Below are positions 1 through 6,090 of a stretch of 6,090 bases of DNA, piece after piece. The first letter of the stretch is position 1. Every line of letters begins with the position of its first letter. A model generated the notes under the pieces. The model made no database searches. It saw nothing but the letters and a program-made list of their open reading frames with translations, and was not told the DNA's origin. Source of the stretch: Gemmatimonadaceae bacterium (GTDB lineage: Bacteria > Gemmatimonadota > Gemmatimonadetes > Gemmatimonadales > Gemmatimonadaceae); assembly GCA_025453855.1 (NCBI GenBank), contig JALOPO010000116.1:1-6090 (forward strand), in the 5' to 3' direction. Position numbers and translations under genes: made by a program.

Positions 1-578
1 AGCGTGGTGAGGCCGTACGACTTGTTGGTGCGCGCGTACTCGTCGTTGCCGACGCGGATCGCGGTCTGCTCCATGAGGCTGACCACGGTGGCGAGCACGC
101 GCTCGCGTGCGAGGCCGGTGCGCGCCAGGTCCTGGGCCAGTCGTGCGCGGAGCTTCGGGAGCGCACCGGCGAGCACGAGCAGTCGCTCGAACTTCGTCTC
201 GTCGCGCACTGCCCGCCAGCGCTCGTGATAGCGGTACTGCTTGCGCCCGCGCGCGTCGCGCCCGGTGGCCTGGATGTGCCCGTTCGCGATCGGACAGATC
301 CAGACGTCGGTGTAGGCCGGCGGAATGGCGAGCTTCCGGATGCGCGCGAGCGTCGTCTCGTCGGTGACAGTGCTGCCGTCGGGCTTCACGAAGCGGAAGC
401 CATCGCCGTGCGACACGCGGGTGATGCCGGGGCGCGTGTCCGTGACCCAGCGCAGCCCCGCCTGCTCGGCGTGGTCGAGGGCGGCGGGATCGGGGGTACC
501 GGCGGGTGCCGTCGATGATGTCGTGGCGTCGCTGGTCGACGGGCGCGTGGTCGTACGGCGGCGTGCGGCGGGCGGCAT
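1..578 (-). CDS. DNA topoisomerase IB (poxvirus/bacterial type), N-terminal part, truncated by the window edge
   Basis: Type IB topoisomerases relax supercoiled DNA by nicking one strand through a 3'-phosphotyrosine intermediate, without ATP. About 192 codons are present; the C-terminal catalytic part lies past position 1. Visible landmarks: a low-complexity Ala/Thr/Pro/Arg/Ser-rich N-terminus (residues 1-32); LRWVTD and PGITR (42-54); IPPAYTDVWICP (85-96), aligning with the vaccinia IPTHLTDVVV segment; TGRDARGRKQYRYH (105-118), matching the vaccinia GRRQYFYG motif; and AIRVGNDEYARTNKSYGLTT near 173-192. Arg175 in that last block corresponds to active-site Arg130 of vaccinia topoisomerase. 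The catalytic Lys, second Arg, His and Tyr would all be beyond the edge. The ATG at 576-578 is chosen because GGAG lies 7 nt upstream and no other ATG, GTG or TTG occurs in frame between it and about position 720. The frame is open upstream, which reflects GC content. The gene is divergent from the receptor operon and shows no functional link to it. Family assignment is confident. Confidence 0.93.
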   Translation of the reverse strand, partial: MPPAARRRTTTRPSTSDATTSSTAPAGTPDPAALDHAEQAGLRWVTDTRPGITRVSHGDGFRFVKPDGSTVTDETTLARIRKLAIPPAYTDVWICPIANGHIQATGRDARGRKQYRYHERWRAVRDETKFERLLVLAGALPKLRARLAQDLARTGLARERVLATVVSLMEQTAIRVGNDEYARTNKSYGLTT

Positions 579-585
579 CGCGAAG

Positions 586-589
586 CTCC
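586..589 (-). promoter_or_regulatory. Ribosome binding site of the topoisomerase IB gene
   Basis: GGAG on the minus strand, 7 nt before the ATG at 576-578. It decides the start, because the frame remains open far upstream without another start codon. Confidence 0.6.
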
Positions 590-672
590 GGGGATCGTGA
601 CGATGCGGAGCGAGTGCGATGCGCGTGCCGCAGTCGGCCTCGCCGGTCCACGACCGTGACCGAGCGACGATC

Positions 673-700
673 CGACAACACGGGCACCACCGCGTTGTCG
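673..700. repeat. Inverted repeat CGACAAC-N14-GTTGTCG, possible operator
   Basis: Perfect 7-base arms at 673-679 and 694-700 around a 14-base spacer, so the arm centres are 21 bases apart, about two helical turns, as for a dimeric regulator. A second small palindrome, CGATG-GCG-CATCG (699-711), overlaps its right end. Function is inference; repeats of this size can occur by chance in GC-rich DNA. Confidence 0.3.
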
Positions 701-718
701 ATGGCGCATCGGCCGGAT

Positions 719-746
719 CACGGTACGTGCGCGTGACGGGACCGTG
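719..746. repeat. Inverted repeat CACGGT-N16-ACCGTG
   Basis: Perfect 6-base arms at 719-724 and 741-746, centres 22 bases apart, similar geometry to the repeat at 673-700 but with a different arm sequence. It lies about 80-110 bases before the receptor start. It may be a regulator site or chance. Confidence 0.2.
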
Positions 747-770
747 CCGGCAGTTTTGCCCGAGGCTGGT

Positions 771-788
771 GCCGACCGATACGTCGGC
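771..788. repeat. Short hairpin GCCGAC-CGATAC-GTCGGC in the receptor leader
   Basis: A perfect 6-base stem with a 6-base loop, ending 40 bases before the receptor ATG. It could be an operator or an mRNA leader hairpin; no run of T follows, so it is not a typical intrinsic terminator. It overlaps the weak -10 candidate at 778-783. Confidence 0.25.
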
Positions 789-817
789 CCGAAAGCCTTC
801 ACGCCTCACCCACACCC

Positions 818-822
818 AGGGG
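818..822 (+). promoter_or_regulatory. Ribosome binding site of the TonB-dependent receptor gene
   Basis: AGGGG, 6 nt before the ATG at 829. It supports this start over the ATG at 619, which would place 70 unrelated residues ahead of a clear signal peptide. Confidence 0.65.
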
Positions 823-828
823 TCAGGC

Positions 829-3711
829 ATGTTCGGCTCGTCTCGTCACCGGGCCGGCGCGGTGCGTGCCGTGCTGGCCTGTCTCGCGTCACTCGCGCTC
901 GCTGCGGCGCGTCCGGGCAGCGTGCTCGCGCAGGCCACGGGCCTCGTCACCGGGCGCGTCGTTGGTCCCGATGGTACGCCGGTCGCCAGCGCGACGGTCG
1001 CCGTCAGCGGGACGGCACTCTCCGCACGTGTCGATCGGGACGGCATCTTCCGCCTTGCCGCGGTGCCGACCGGCACGCAGACCGTCATGGTGCGTGCGCT
1101 CGGCTACCGGCCGGTGTCACGCGTCGTCGCCGTGAGCGCCGCGGCGCCGGTGCGCCTCGCCATCGCCATGGAGATCACCGCCGCCGAGTTGCAGGGGATC
1201 CGCGTGCTGGGCGAGCGCGGCGGCCAGCTGCGCTCGGCCGAGCAGGAACGGCGCAGCAACACGGTCGCCGACATCATCTCCGCCGACGAGATCGGGCTCC
1301 TCCCCGACCAGAACGTCGCCGAGGCGGTGCAGCGCGTCCCGGGCGTCTACATGGAGACGACGCGCGGCGAGGGCCGGACGGTGTCGATCCGCGGCGTGGC
1401 GCCGAATCTCAACAACGTGACGCTCAATGGCCAGCCGATGGCCACCTCCTCGACCGACCGCGCGCAGACGCTCGACCTGCTGCCGGCCTCGATGGTCGCG
1501 AACATCGAGGTGATCAAGGCCGTCACCCCCGACATGGACGCGAACACGATCGGCGGCACGGTGAACCTGCGCACCCTGACGGCCTTCGATCGCCCGCGTC
1601 CGTTCCTCTTCGCCATCGGCGAGGGGCTGGTGCACAACCGGCAGGTGCCGTACGGCGACCGCCGGCAGCCCTACGAGTTCGACATGGTCGCGGGGCGTCG
1701 CTTCGGGCGCGACGGCACGTTCGGCGTGGTGCTCTCGGGGAGCTCGTCGCGCCGCGACAATGCGGTCTCGGTGCTCGACCCCGACGGCTGGATCCGGGTG
1801 CTGAACCGCACCACCGGCGACTCGATCACCGTCTCCAACGAGATCGAGCTGCAGGTCGCCGACAATGATCGCACGCGCAACAGCCTGAACGCCTCGTTCG
1901 ACTGGCGCCCGCGACCCGAGACGAACATGTACCTGCGCGGCCTCTACACGCGCACCACGGAGCTCGAGCGCAACTCGGAGTTCGAGATCACCTTCACCGG
2001 CAACTACGAGTTCCCGCGGGGCTCGCTGGTGGGGCGCAACACGGCGAGCTCGATGGAGCTCGACATCAGCCGCGACCGTGAGACCGAGGACCTGTACTCG
2101 CTGAGCACCGGCGGCTCGCAGAAGTGGGGGGCGGTGACGCTCGAGCTCACCGGTGTCGCGACCCGCGGGCGGGCGCGCAGCTTCGGCCCCGACGCCACCT
2201 TCGAGAATCCCTCGGCGACCAACGTGCTGGCCCCGGTGGGGCTCGACTTCTCGCGCTACTTCTACGGCGTGACGCCAGAGAACCCGGCCTTCGTCGAGAA
2301 CCCGCGCAGCTACAACCTGAACGGCCTCGCCTTCAACCGGCGCAACTCGATCGACAACCTGTACATCGGGGCGGCGGACATGCGCGTGGACACGCGCTTC
2401 GGGCGGTTCCCGGCGTTCATGAAGTTCGGCGTCAAGGTGCAGGAGCGGAACCGCGACATCGACGAATCGTCCGATCGCTACGGCAATGCCGCGCTCACGC
2501 TCGCGCCCTGGTCCGAGCCGGTGGTCGGCGGGCTGCAGGGCGCCGCCTCGCCCTACGTGCAGGGCTCCGTGGACGCCTTCGCCGACTGGGTGGACCGCAA
2601 TGTCGGGCGCGACTCGCTGGTGCAGGACATGCCGAACTCCCGCGTGCAGCAGATCGACAACGACGCCTTCGTGCAGGAGCGCATCACCGCCGCCTACGCC
2701 ATGGCCACGGCCGAGCTGGGACGGCTGACCGTCGTCACCGGCGCACGGCTCGAGCAGACCGATGCGGCCGGCGAGTTCTACGAGCTGCGCGAGAACACGC
2801 GCCTCCCCATCGGGCAGCGGTTCGAGTTCCCGACCGGGCTGACGCGCCGCACGAACACCTACGTCAACATCCTGCCGGCCGCGATCTTCAAGTACGAGGC
2901 GACCAGTCGCCTCCTCCTCCGCGGCGCCTGGACGAGCTCCATCGCGCGCCCGCAGTTCACGCAGATCGCGAGCTTCACGCGCGCGAACTATATCCCCGAC
3001 CAGCTCGTGCCGAACGCCTTCGACGGCACGGTCACCGACAACAACCCGACGCTCCAGCCGTTCGAGGCCGCCAACTTCGACCTCGGCGTCGAGTACTACC
3101 CGTCCACCGGTGGCCAGCTCTCGCTGGCCGCGTTCTACAAGATCATCGACAACCCGATCTTCACCTTCCGCTCCACCGAGCGGAACGTGACCTACGATGG
3201 CCGCTTCTTCACCGTGCTGCGCTACACGCAGCAGCGCAACGGCGACGCGGGGCGGCTGGGTGGCATCGAGGGGTCGTGGACGCAGCCGCTGTACTTCCTG
3301 CCAGGCGTGCTGAACGGCCTCGGCATCACCGCCAACGTGGCCTTCGTCAACTCCTCGCTGACCGTCGCCGGCCGCGCCGACCGGCTCCCGTTCATCGGCC
3401 AGCCGGACCAGGTGATCAACGTCATCCCCTACTACCAGAAGGGGCCGTTCGAGCTGCGCGTCGCCCTCGCGCGCCGCAGCTCTTTCCTGAGCGCACTCAC
3501 GTCGCCGGGCTTCGACCGCTTCACCGAATCGCGCAGCACCATCGACGTGAACCTGCGCTGGCAGCTCCGCGGCCCGGGGCTCGAGCTCCTGCTCACCGGC
3601 CGCAACCTCACCAACGCGCCCGAAGTCGGCTTCCAGGGCATCCAGGGGCAGTACGACCTGCACGTGCTCACCGGGCGGACCTTCTCGATCGGCCTCCGCA
3701 CCACCCGCTGA
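829..3711 (+). CDS. TonB-dependent outer-membrane receptor with N-terminal carboxypeptidase-regulatory-like domain
   Basis: A 960-residue outer-membrane active transporter, energised through TonB-ExbB-ExbD. Residues 1-34 form a Sec signal peptide (basic start, hydrophobic Ala/Leu core, cleavage likely at VLA|Q). Residues about 37-115 are a carboxypeptidase-regulatory-like beta-sandwich (GRVVGPDGTPVASATVAV, then ALGYRP). A TonB-box-like IRVLGE lies at 124-129. The plug spans about 138-250, with ISADEIGLLPDQNVAEAVQR (150-169), VPGVY, VSIRGV (185-190), NVTLNGQPM and IGGTVNLRT (241-249); these are hallmarks of the Caulobacter/Xanthomonas-type receptor subfamily. The rest is a beta-barrel rich in alternating polar and aromatic strands, with late motifs NPTLQPFEAANFDLGVEYY and LLTGRNLTNAPE. 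The last strand ends FSIGLRTTR. Length is normal and the frame is intact. No signalling (STN) domain is visible. It is first in a coupled operon with two exported hydrolases, suggesting uptake of their substrate or product. The ligand cannot be predicted from sequence; siderophore, sugar or organophosphate compounds are all possible for this superfamily. Confidence 0.95.
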   Translation: MFGSSRHRAGAVRAVLACLASLALAAARPGSVLAQATGLVTGRVVGPDGTPVASATVAVSGTALSARVDRDGIFRLAAVPTGTQTVMVRALGYRPVSRVVAVSAAAPVRLAIAMEITAAELQGIRVLGERGGQLRSAEQERRSNTVADIISADEIGLLPDQNVAEAVQRVPGVYMETTRGEGRTVSIRGVAPNLNNVTLNGQPMATSSTDRAQTLDLLPASMVANIEVIKAVTPDMDANTIGGTVNLRTLTAFDRPRPFLFAIGEGLVHNRQVPYGDRRQPYEFDMVAGRRFGRDGTFGVVLSGSSSRRDNAVSVLDPDGWIRVLNRTTGDSITVSNEIELQVADNDRTRNSLNASFDWRPRPETNMYLRGLYTRTTELERNSEFEITFTGNYEFPRGSLVGRNTASSMELDISRDRETEDLYSLSTGGSQKWGAVTLELTGVATRGRARSFGPDATFENPSATNVLAPVGLDFSRYFYGVTPENPAFVENPRSYNLNGLAFNRRNSIDNLYIGAADMRVDTRFGRFPAFMKFGVKVQERNRDIDESSDRYGNAALTLAPWSEPVVGGLQGAASPYVQGSVDAFADWVDRNVGRDSLVQDMPNSRVQQIDNDAFVQERITAAYAMATAELGRLTVVTGARLEQTDAAGEFYELRENTRLPIGQRFEFPTGLTRRTNTYVNILPAAIFKYEATSRLLLRGAWTSSIARPQFTQIASFTRANYIPDQLVPNAFDGTVTDNNPTLQPFEAANFDLGVEYYPSTGGQLSLAAFYKIIDNPIFTFRSTERNVTYDGRFFTVLRYTQQRNGDAGRLGGIEGSWTQPLYFLPGVLNGLGITANVAFVNSSLTVAGRADRLPFIGQPDQVINVIPYYQKGPFELRVALARRSSFLSALTSPGFDRFTESRSTIDVNLRWQLRGPGLELLLTGRNLTNAPEVGFQGIQGQYDLHVLTGRTFSIGLRTTR

Positions 3712-3713
3712 TG
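3709..3713 (+). promoter_or_regulatory. TGATG stop-start overlap, translational coupling site
   Basis: The receptor stop TGA (3709-3711) shares its A with the ATG (3711-3713) of the PHP lipoprotein gene. No purine-rich ribosome binding site precedes this ATG (the upstream bases are C-rich), so translation probably depends on ribosomes terminating on the receptor and re-initiating. Confidence 0.7.
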
Positions 3714-5165
3714 CGGCACGTGCACCACCTCCGGCGCGACGCACTCGTCGCGCTCCCGCTGGCCACGCTCCTCGCCGCCTGCGCCGTGCGCGGCACGCGG
3801 CCACAGCCCGACGACGGCCGCCGCTGGCTCGCCGGCGATTACCACGTGCACAGTCGCTACAGCGTCGGCTGGAGCGATTCGACGCAGCCGCCGACGCCGA
3901 TCATCGCCGGCGATGCACGCTACCCGATCCCGCGGAACGCCGAGATGGCGCGGCGTCACGGGCTCGCGTGGATGGTCACGACCGATCACGGCGGGCCGAA
4001 CCACTCGAAGGTGCACCTCGACCTCGCCTACCCGGAGCTCCGGCAGTCACGCGCCGCGGTCCCCGACCTCATCCAGTTCTTCGGCATGGAGTTCGACACG
4101 CCGGCCGCCGACCACAGCTCGCTGATCATGCCGCACTCCGATCACGAGCATCTCGACCTGGCGGAGATCGAGCGCCGTTTCGCCAAGCGCGAGGCATGGC
4201 CGCTCGACTACGGGCGCGACATGGAGCCGCGCATGCTCGAGGCGCTCCGGCACATGGAGGCACTCGCGCGCCGTCCCGTCGTCATCGCCAACCATCCGGC
4301 GCGATCGGCACCGGCGCTCGGTCGCTATGGGCTCGACACGCCGGCCGAGTTCCGCGCCTGGCACGACGCGGCGCCCACCGTGGCCGTGGGGATGGAGGGC
4401 GCGCCCGGGCACCAGGCGAGCGCGCTGCATCGTGACGGCTCGATCGACAGCGCCGGCACGCGCGGCGGCTACGGTCGCCACCCCACCATGGGCGGCTTCG
4501 ACCAGATGACGGCCCGGCTGGGCGGCCTCTGGGATGCGATGCTCGGCGAGGGGCGTCGCTGGTGGATCACCGCCACCTCGGATTCGCACGTCCACTGGCG
4601 CGAGGGCGGGAGCGACTTCTGGCCCGGCGAGTATGCCAAGACCTACGTCCTCGCGCGGCGCACGCACGACGACATCCTCGATGGCATCCGCACCGGTCGC
4701 GTCTTCGTCACCACCGGCGATCTCGTCTCGCAGGTCGAGGTGGTGGCCGAGGCGGCCGGCGCGCGGGCCGCGACGATCGGCGGGACACTCGTGCTCGCGC
4801 GCCGCGGTGACGTGCGCGTGACGATCCGCGTGCGCGATCCCGAGGCCCCGAATCACGCCGGCCGCCAACCGCGTGTCGCTCGCGTCGACCTGATCACGGG
4901 CGACGTCACGGGGCCGGGCCCCGATCGCACGCGCGACGTCAATCCCACCACGCGCGTCGTGCGACGCTTCACCGCCGCCGACTGGCGTGCGGACGGCGAG
5001 TGGCTGGTGATGGAGCACGTGCTCCGCGACGTGCACCACACCGGCTACCTCCGCGTGCGCGGCACCGCCGGGAGCGAACTCGAACCCGCGCCCGACCCCA
5101 GGGGCGAGGATCCCTGGTCCGACCTCTGGTTCTACGCCAATCCCATCTTCCTCGTCCTCCGCTGA
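3711..5165 (+). CDS. PHP-type metallohydrolase lipoprotein, CehA/McbA-like
   Basis: A 484-residue exported metal-dependent hydrolase. The N-terminus is a lipoprotein signal: basic start, hydrophobic core and lipobox LAAC with the lipidated cysteine at 24, so the enzyme should be membrane-anchored facing the periplasm or outside. PHP-superfamily metal motifs follow in order: DYHVHS (His45, His47), TTDHGG (Asp92, His93), FGMEFD (Glu127), ANHP (His195) and TSDSHVHW (Asp291, His293). Further conserved-looking histidines occur at 98, 102, 135, 142, 145 and 147, and MEGAPGHQ lies at 228-235. After the PHP core, residues about 345-484 look beta-rich and end DLWFYANPIFL. The family includes phosphoesterases and the CehA/McbA carbamate-hydrolysing enzymes, so the bond cleaved is uncertain. 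The gene overlaps the receptor by one base and is followed closely by a purple-acid-phosphatase-like gene; this context favours a phosphoester substrate, but that is inference. The start is set by the TGATG overlap and by the signal peptide it begins. Confidence 0.88.
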   Translation: MRHVHHLRRDALVALPLATLLAACAVRGTRPQPDDGRRWLAGDYHVHSRYSVGWSDSTQPPTPIIAGDARYPIPRNAEMARRHGLAWMVTTDHGGPNHSKVHLDLAYPELRQSRAAVPDLIQFFGMEFDTPAADHSSLIMPHSDHEHLDLAEIERRFAKREAWPLDYGRDMEPRMLEALRHMEALARRPVVIANHPARSAPALGRYGLDTPAEFRAWHDAAPTVAVGMEGAPGHQASALHRDGSIDSAGTRGGYGRHPTMGGFDQMTARLGGLWDAMLGEGRRWWITATSDSHVHWREGGSDFWPGEYAKTYVLARRTHDDILDGIRTGRVFVTTGDLVSQVEVVAEAAGARAATIGGTLVLARRGDVRVTIRVRDPEAPNHAGRQPRVARVDLITGDVTGPGPDRTRDVNPTTRVVRRFTAADWRADGEWLVMEHVLRDVHHTGYLRVRGTAGSELEPAPDPRGEDPWSDLWFYANPIFLVLR

Positions 5166-5167
5166 GG
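5164..5167 (+). promoter_or_regulatory. Ribosome binding site of the phosphatase gene, overlapping the hydrolase stop codon
   Basis: GAGG begins inside the TGA stop (5163-5165) and lies 5 nt before the GTG at 5173. It supports a GTG start for the phosphatase and tight operon packing. Confidence 0.65.
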
Positions 5168-5172
5168 TATCC

Positions 5173-6090
5173 GTGACGCGCTTCCTCGTCGCGACGCTGC
5201 TCGTCGCGCTCCTGGCCGTGCCGCACGCACGCGCCGCAGCGCAGGCACCGCTCGGCGCACCACCCGTCGATTCGACGCGTGTTCCGGCCGCCCTCTTCGT
5301 CACATGGGACGGCGACCCCACGACCACCGTGAGCATCGACTGGCACCTGCACGCGGGCACCGAGCTGCCGTCGATCGCCGTCCGCGGGCCGGGGCTCCGC
5401 GGCTGGCGCACGGTGCCCGGCCAGCCGGTCGCCTTCCCGTACTCGACGCGCCAGGTGCGCCGTGTGCGCCTCACCGGGCTGCGGCCCGACGCCACCTACC
5501 GCGTGCGCGTCGCCGGTCGCACGTACACCTACCGCACGATGCCGGCGCGCCTCGACCGGCCGATCGTCTTCGCCGAGGGCGGTGACACGCAGCCCGACAA
5601 CGCGACGTTCGGCGCCACCAACCGCATGGTCGCGCGGCACGACGTCGCCTTCGCGGTGATCGGCGGCGACCTCGCCTATTCCAACGGCGATCCGCGGCTG
5701 GTGGCGCGCGAGGAGCGCTGGTTCGAGACGGTCTCGCGCACGCTCGTCACCGACGAGGGGCGCCTCATCCCCGTGATCGCGGGGATCGGCAACCACGAGG
5801 TCTTCAGCGCCCGCGACACGAGCGCGGCGTTCGCCGAAATGGTGGCGCGCACGGGCGTGCGCTCCGGCGACGCGACCTACTATCGCGCGCTGCATGCCCA
5901 TGCCCGCGATCGGCAGCACGGGGTCATCGACGTGGGCGACTATCTCTCGCTGGTGCTGCTCAACACCGGGCACACCATGCCGATCGCCGGTGAGCAGACC
6001 GAGTGGCTGCGTGCCACGCTGGCGGCGCGGCGCGCGGTGCCGCACCTCTTCCCCGTCTATCATGTCCCGGCCTATCCGTCGGTGCGCGCC
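5173..6090 (+). CDS. Secreted purple-acid-phosphatase-like metallophosphoesterase, N-terminal part, truncated by the window edge
   Basis: The first 306 residues of a binuclear-metal phosphoesterase; the frame is open to the edge. A GTG start gives a signal peptide (MTRFLVATLLVALLAVPHARA, cleavage near residues 21-25). Residues about 38-125 form the fibronectin-III-like domain typical of purple acid phosphatases (FVTWDGDPTTTVSIDW, then LTGLRPDATYRVRV). The catalytic domain begins near 128: GGDTQ (Asp138), GGDLAYSNG (Asp166, Tyr169), GNHE (Asn207, His208) and VYHVPAY (His297). In the family, Asp138, Asp166, Tyr169, Asn207 and His297 would be metal ligands, and Tyr169 would be the iron-binding tyrosinate that gives the purple colour. 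The final GHxH pair would lie past the edge. The first motif is GDTQ rather than the usual GDxG. Such enzymes release phosphate from mono- or diesters outside the cytoplasm. It is third in the receptor operon, 7 nt after the PHP gene. A general metallophosphoesterase of the same fold is the main alternative. Confidence 0.9.
   Translation, partial: MTRFLVATLLVALLAVPHARAAAQAPLGAPPVDSTRVPAALFVTWDGDPTTTVSIDWHLHAGTELPSIAVRGPGLRGWRTVPGQPVAFPYSTRQVRRVRLTGLRPDATYRVRVAGRTYTYRTMPARLDRPIVFAEGGDTQPDNATFGATNRMVARHDVAFAVIGGDLAYSNGDPRLVAREERWFETVSRTLVTDEGRLIPVIAGIGNHEVFSARDTSAAFAEMVARTGVRSGDATYYRALHAHARDRQHGVIDVGDYLSLVLLNTGHTMPIAGEQTEWLRATLAARRAVPHLFPVYHVPAYPSVRA

Larger units (their letters stand above)
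579..828. other. Divergent non-coding spacer between the topoisomerase and receptor operons
   Basis: These 250 bases separate two divergent genes and must hold both promoters. I see no strong sigma-70-like pair in either direction. The best plus-strand candidate is TTTGCC (755-760) with GATACG (778-783) at 17-nt spacing, each matching only 3 of 6 consensus bases. Short inverted repeats lie at 673-700, 719-746 and 771-788, and the heptamer CGATGCG occurs twice (601-607 and 617-623). All frames here are open or nearly so because of GC content, but no reading looks like a protein family. I see no riboswitch, Pho-box-like repeat or small RNA that I can support. Confidence 0.7.

Noticed and set aside
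4..367. Plus-strand open frames over the first 370 bases
   Set aside because: They are Arg/Ser-rich shadows of the minus-strand topoisomerase IB, which carries recognisable family motifs.
755..783. TTTGCC-N17-GATACG as a sigma-70 promoter for the receptor operon
   Set aside because: Each hexamer matches only 3 of 6 consensus bases; too weak to annotate as a promoter.
619..828. Extension of the receptor upstream to the ATG at 619
   Set aside because: It would put 70 residues without family similarity ahead of a proper signal peptide, and the ATG at 829 has a well-placed ribosome binding site.
871..882. A possible lipobox (VLAC, Cys18) in the receptor signal sequence
   Set aside because: It lies too early in the hydrophobic core and has Leu at the -2 position; a normal cleavage site at residues 32-35 fits better.
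2124..3710. Extension of the PHP gene frame upstream through the receptor gene
   Set aside because: The extra 529 residues are an out-of-frame Arg/Ala-rich reading of the receptor; the lipoprotein signal begins at 3711.
1117..3804. An 895-residue open frame on the minus strand, antisense to nearly the whole receptor gene
   Set aside because: It is very rich in Arg, Ala, Val and Glu, has no recognisable motifs, and mirrors the receptor codons. Long antisense frames are expected opposite genes with strong G/C third positions.
4047..5495. A minus-strand open frame of 482 residues opposite the PHP and phosphatase genes
   Set aside because: Composition-driven shadow with no family motifs, overlapping two well-supported genes on the other strand.
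4969..6063. A minus-strand open frame of 364 residues opposite the phosphatase gene
   Set aside because: Arg-rich shadow of the phosphatase, whose plus-strand frame carries clear metal-binding motifs.

Overview
The window is a GC-rich (about 70% by eye) bacterial segment with one gene fragment on the minus strand at the left and a tight three-gene run on the plus strand covering the rest. A TonB-dependent outer-membrane receptor, a lipoprotein signal and further secreted enzymes point to a Gram-negative (diderm) bacterium. The style of the receptor (N-terminal carboxypeptidase-regulatory-like domain, Caulobacter/Xanthomonas-type plug), the GC content and the poxvirus-type topoisomerase IB fit Gemmatimonadota or a similar soil phylum. 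That placement is an inference from style only.

Layout: 1-578 (minus) is the N-terminal part of a type IB DNA topoisomerase whose C-terminal half lies beyond the left edge. 579-828 is a non-coding divergent spacer with ribosome binding sites at both ends and several short inverted repeats. 829-3711 (plus) encodes a complete 960-residue TonB-dependent receptor. 3711-5165 (plus) encodes a complete 484-residue lipoprotein of the PHP / CehA-McbA metallohydrolase type. 5173-6090 (plus) encodes the first 306 residues of a secreted purple-acid-phosphatase-like metallophosphoesterase that runs off the right edge.

The three plus-strand genes are almost certainly co-transcribed. The receptor stop and hydrolase start share one base (TGATG), and the phosphatase starts 7 nt after the hydrolase stop, with its ribosome binding site overlapping that stop. 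All three products carry export signals: outer-membrane barrel, lipoprotein, and secreted or periplasmic enzyme. The simplest reading is a nutrient-scavenging unit in which two metal-dependent hydrolases act on an ester, probably a phosphoester, outside the cytoplasm and the receptor takes up substrate or product. The substrate cannot be read from the sequence. The topoisomerase looks like an unrelated housekeeping or accessory neighbour transcribed divergently. No RNA genes, CRISPR arrays, insertion sequences or convincing terminators are visible.
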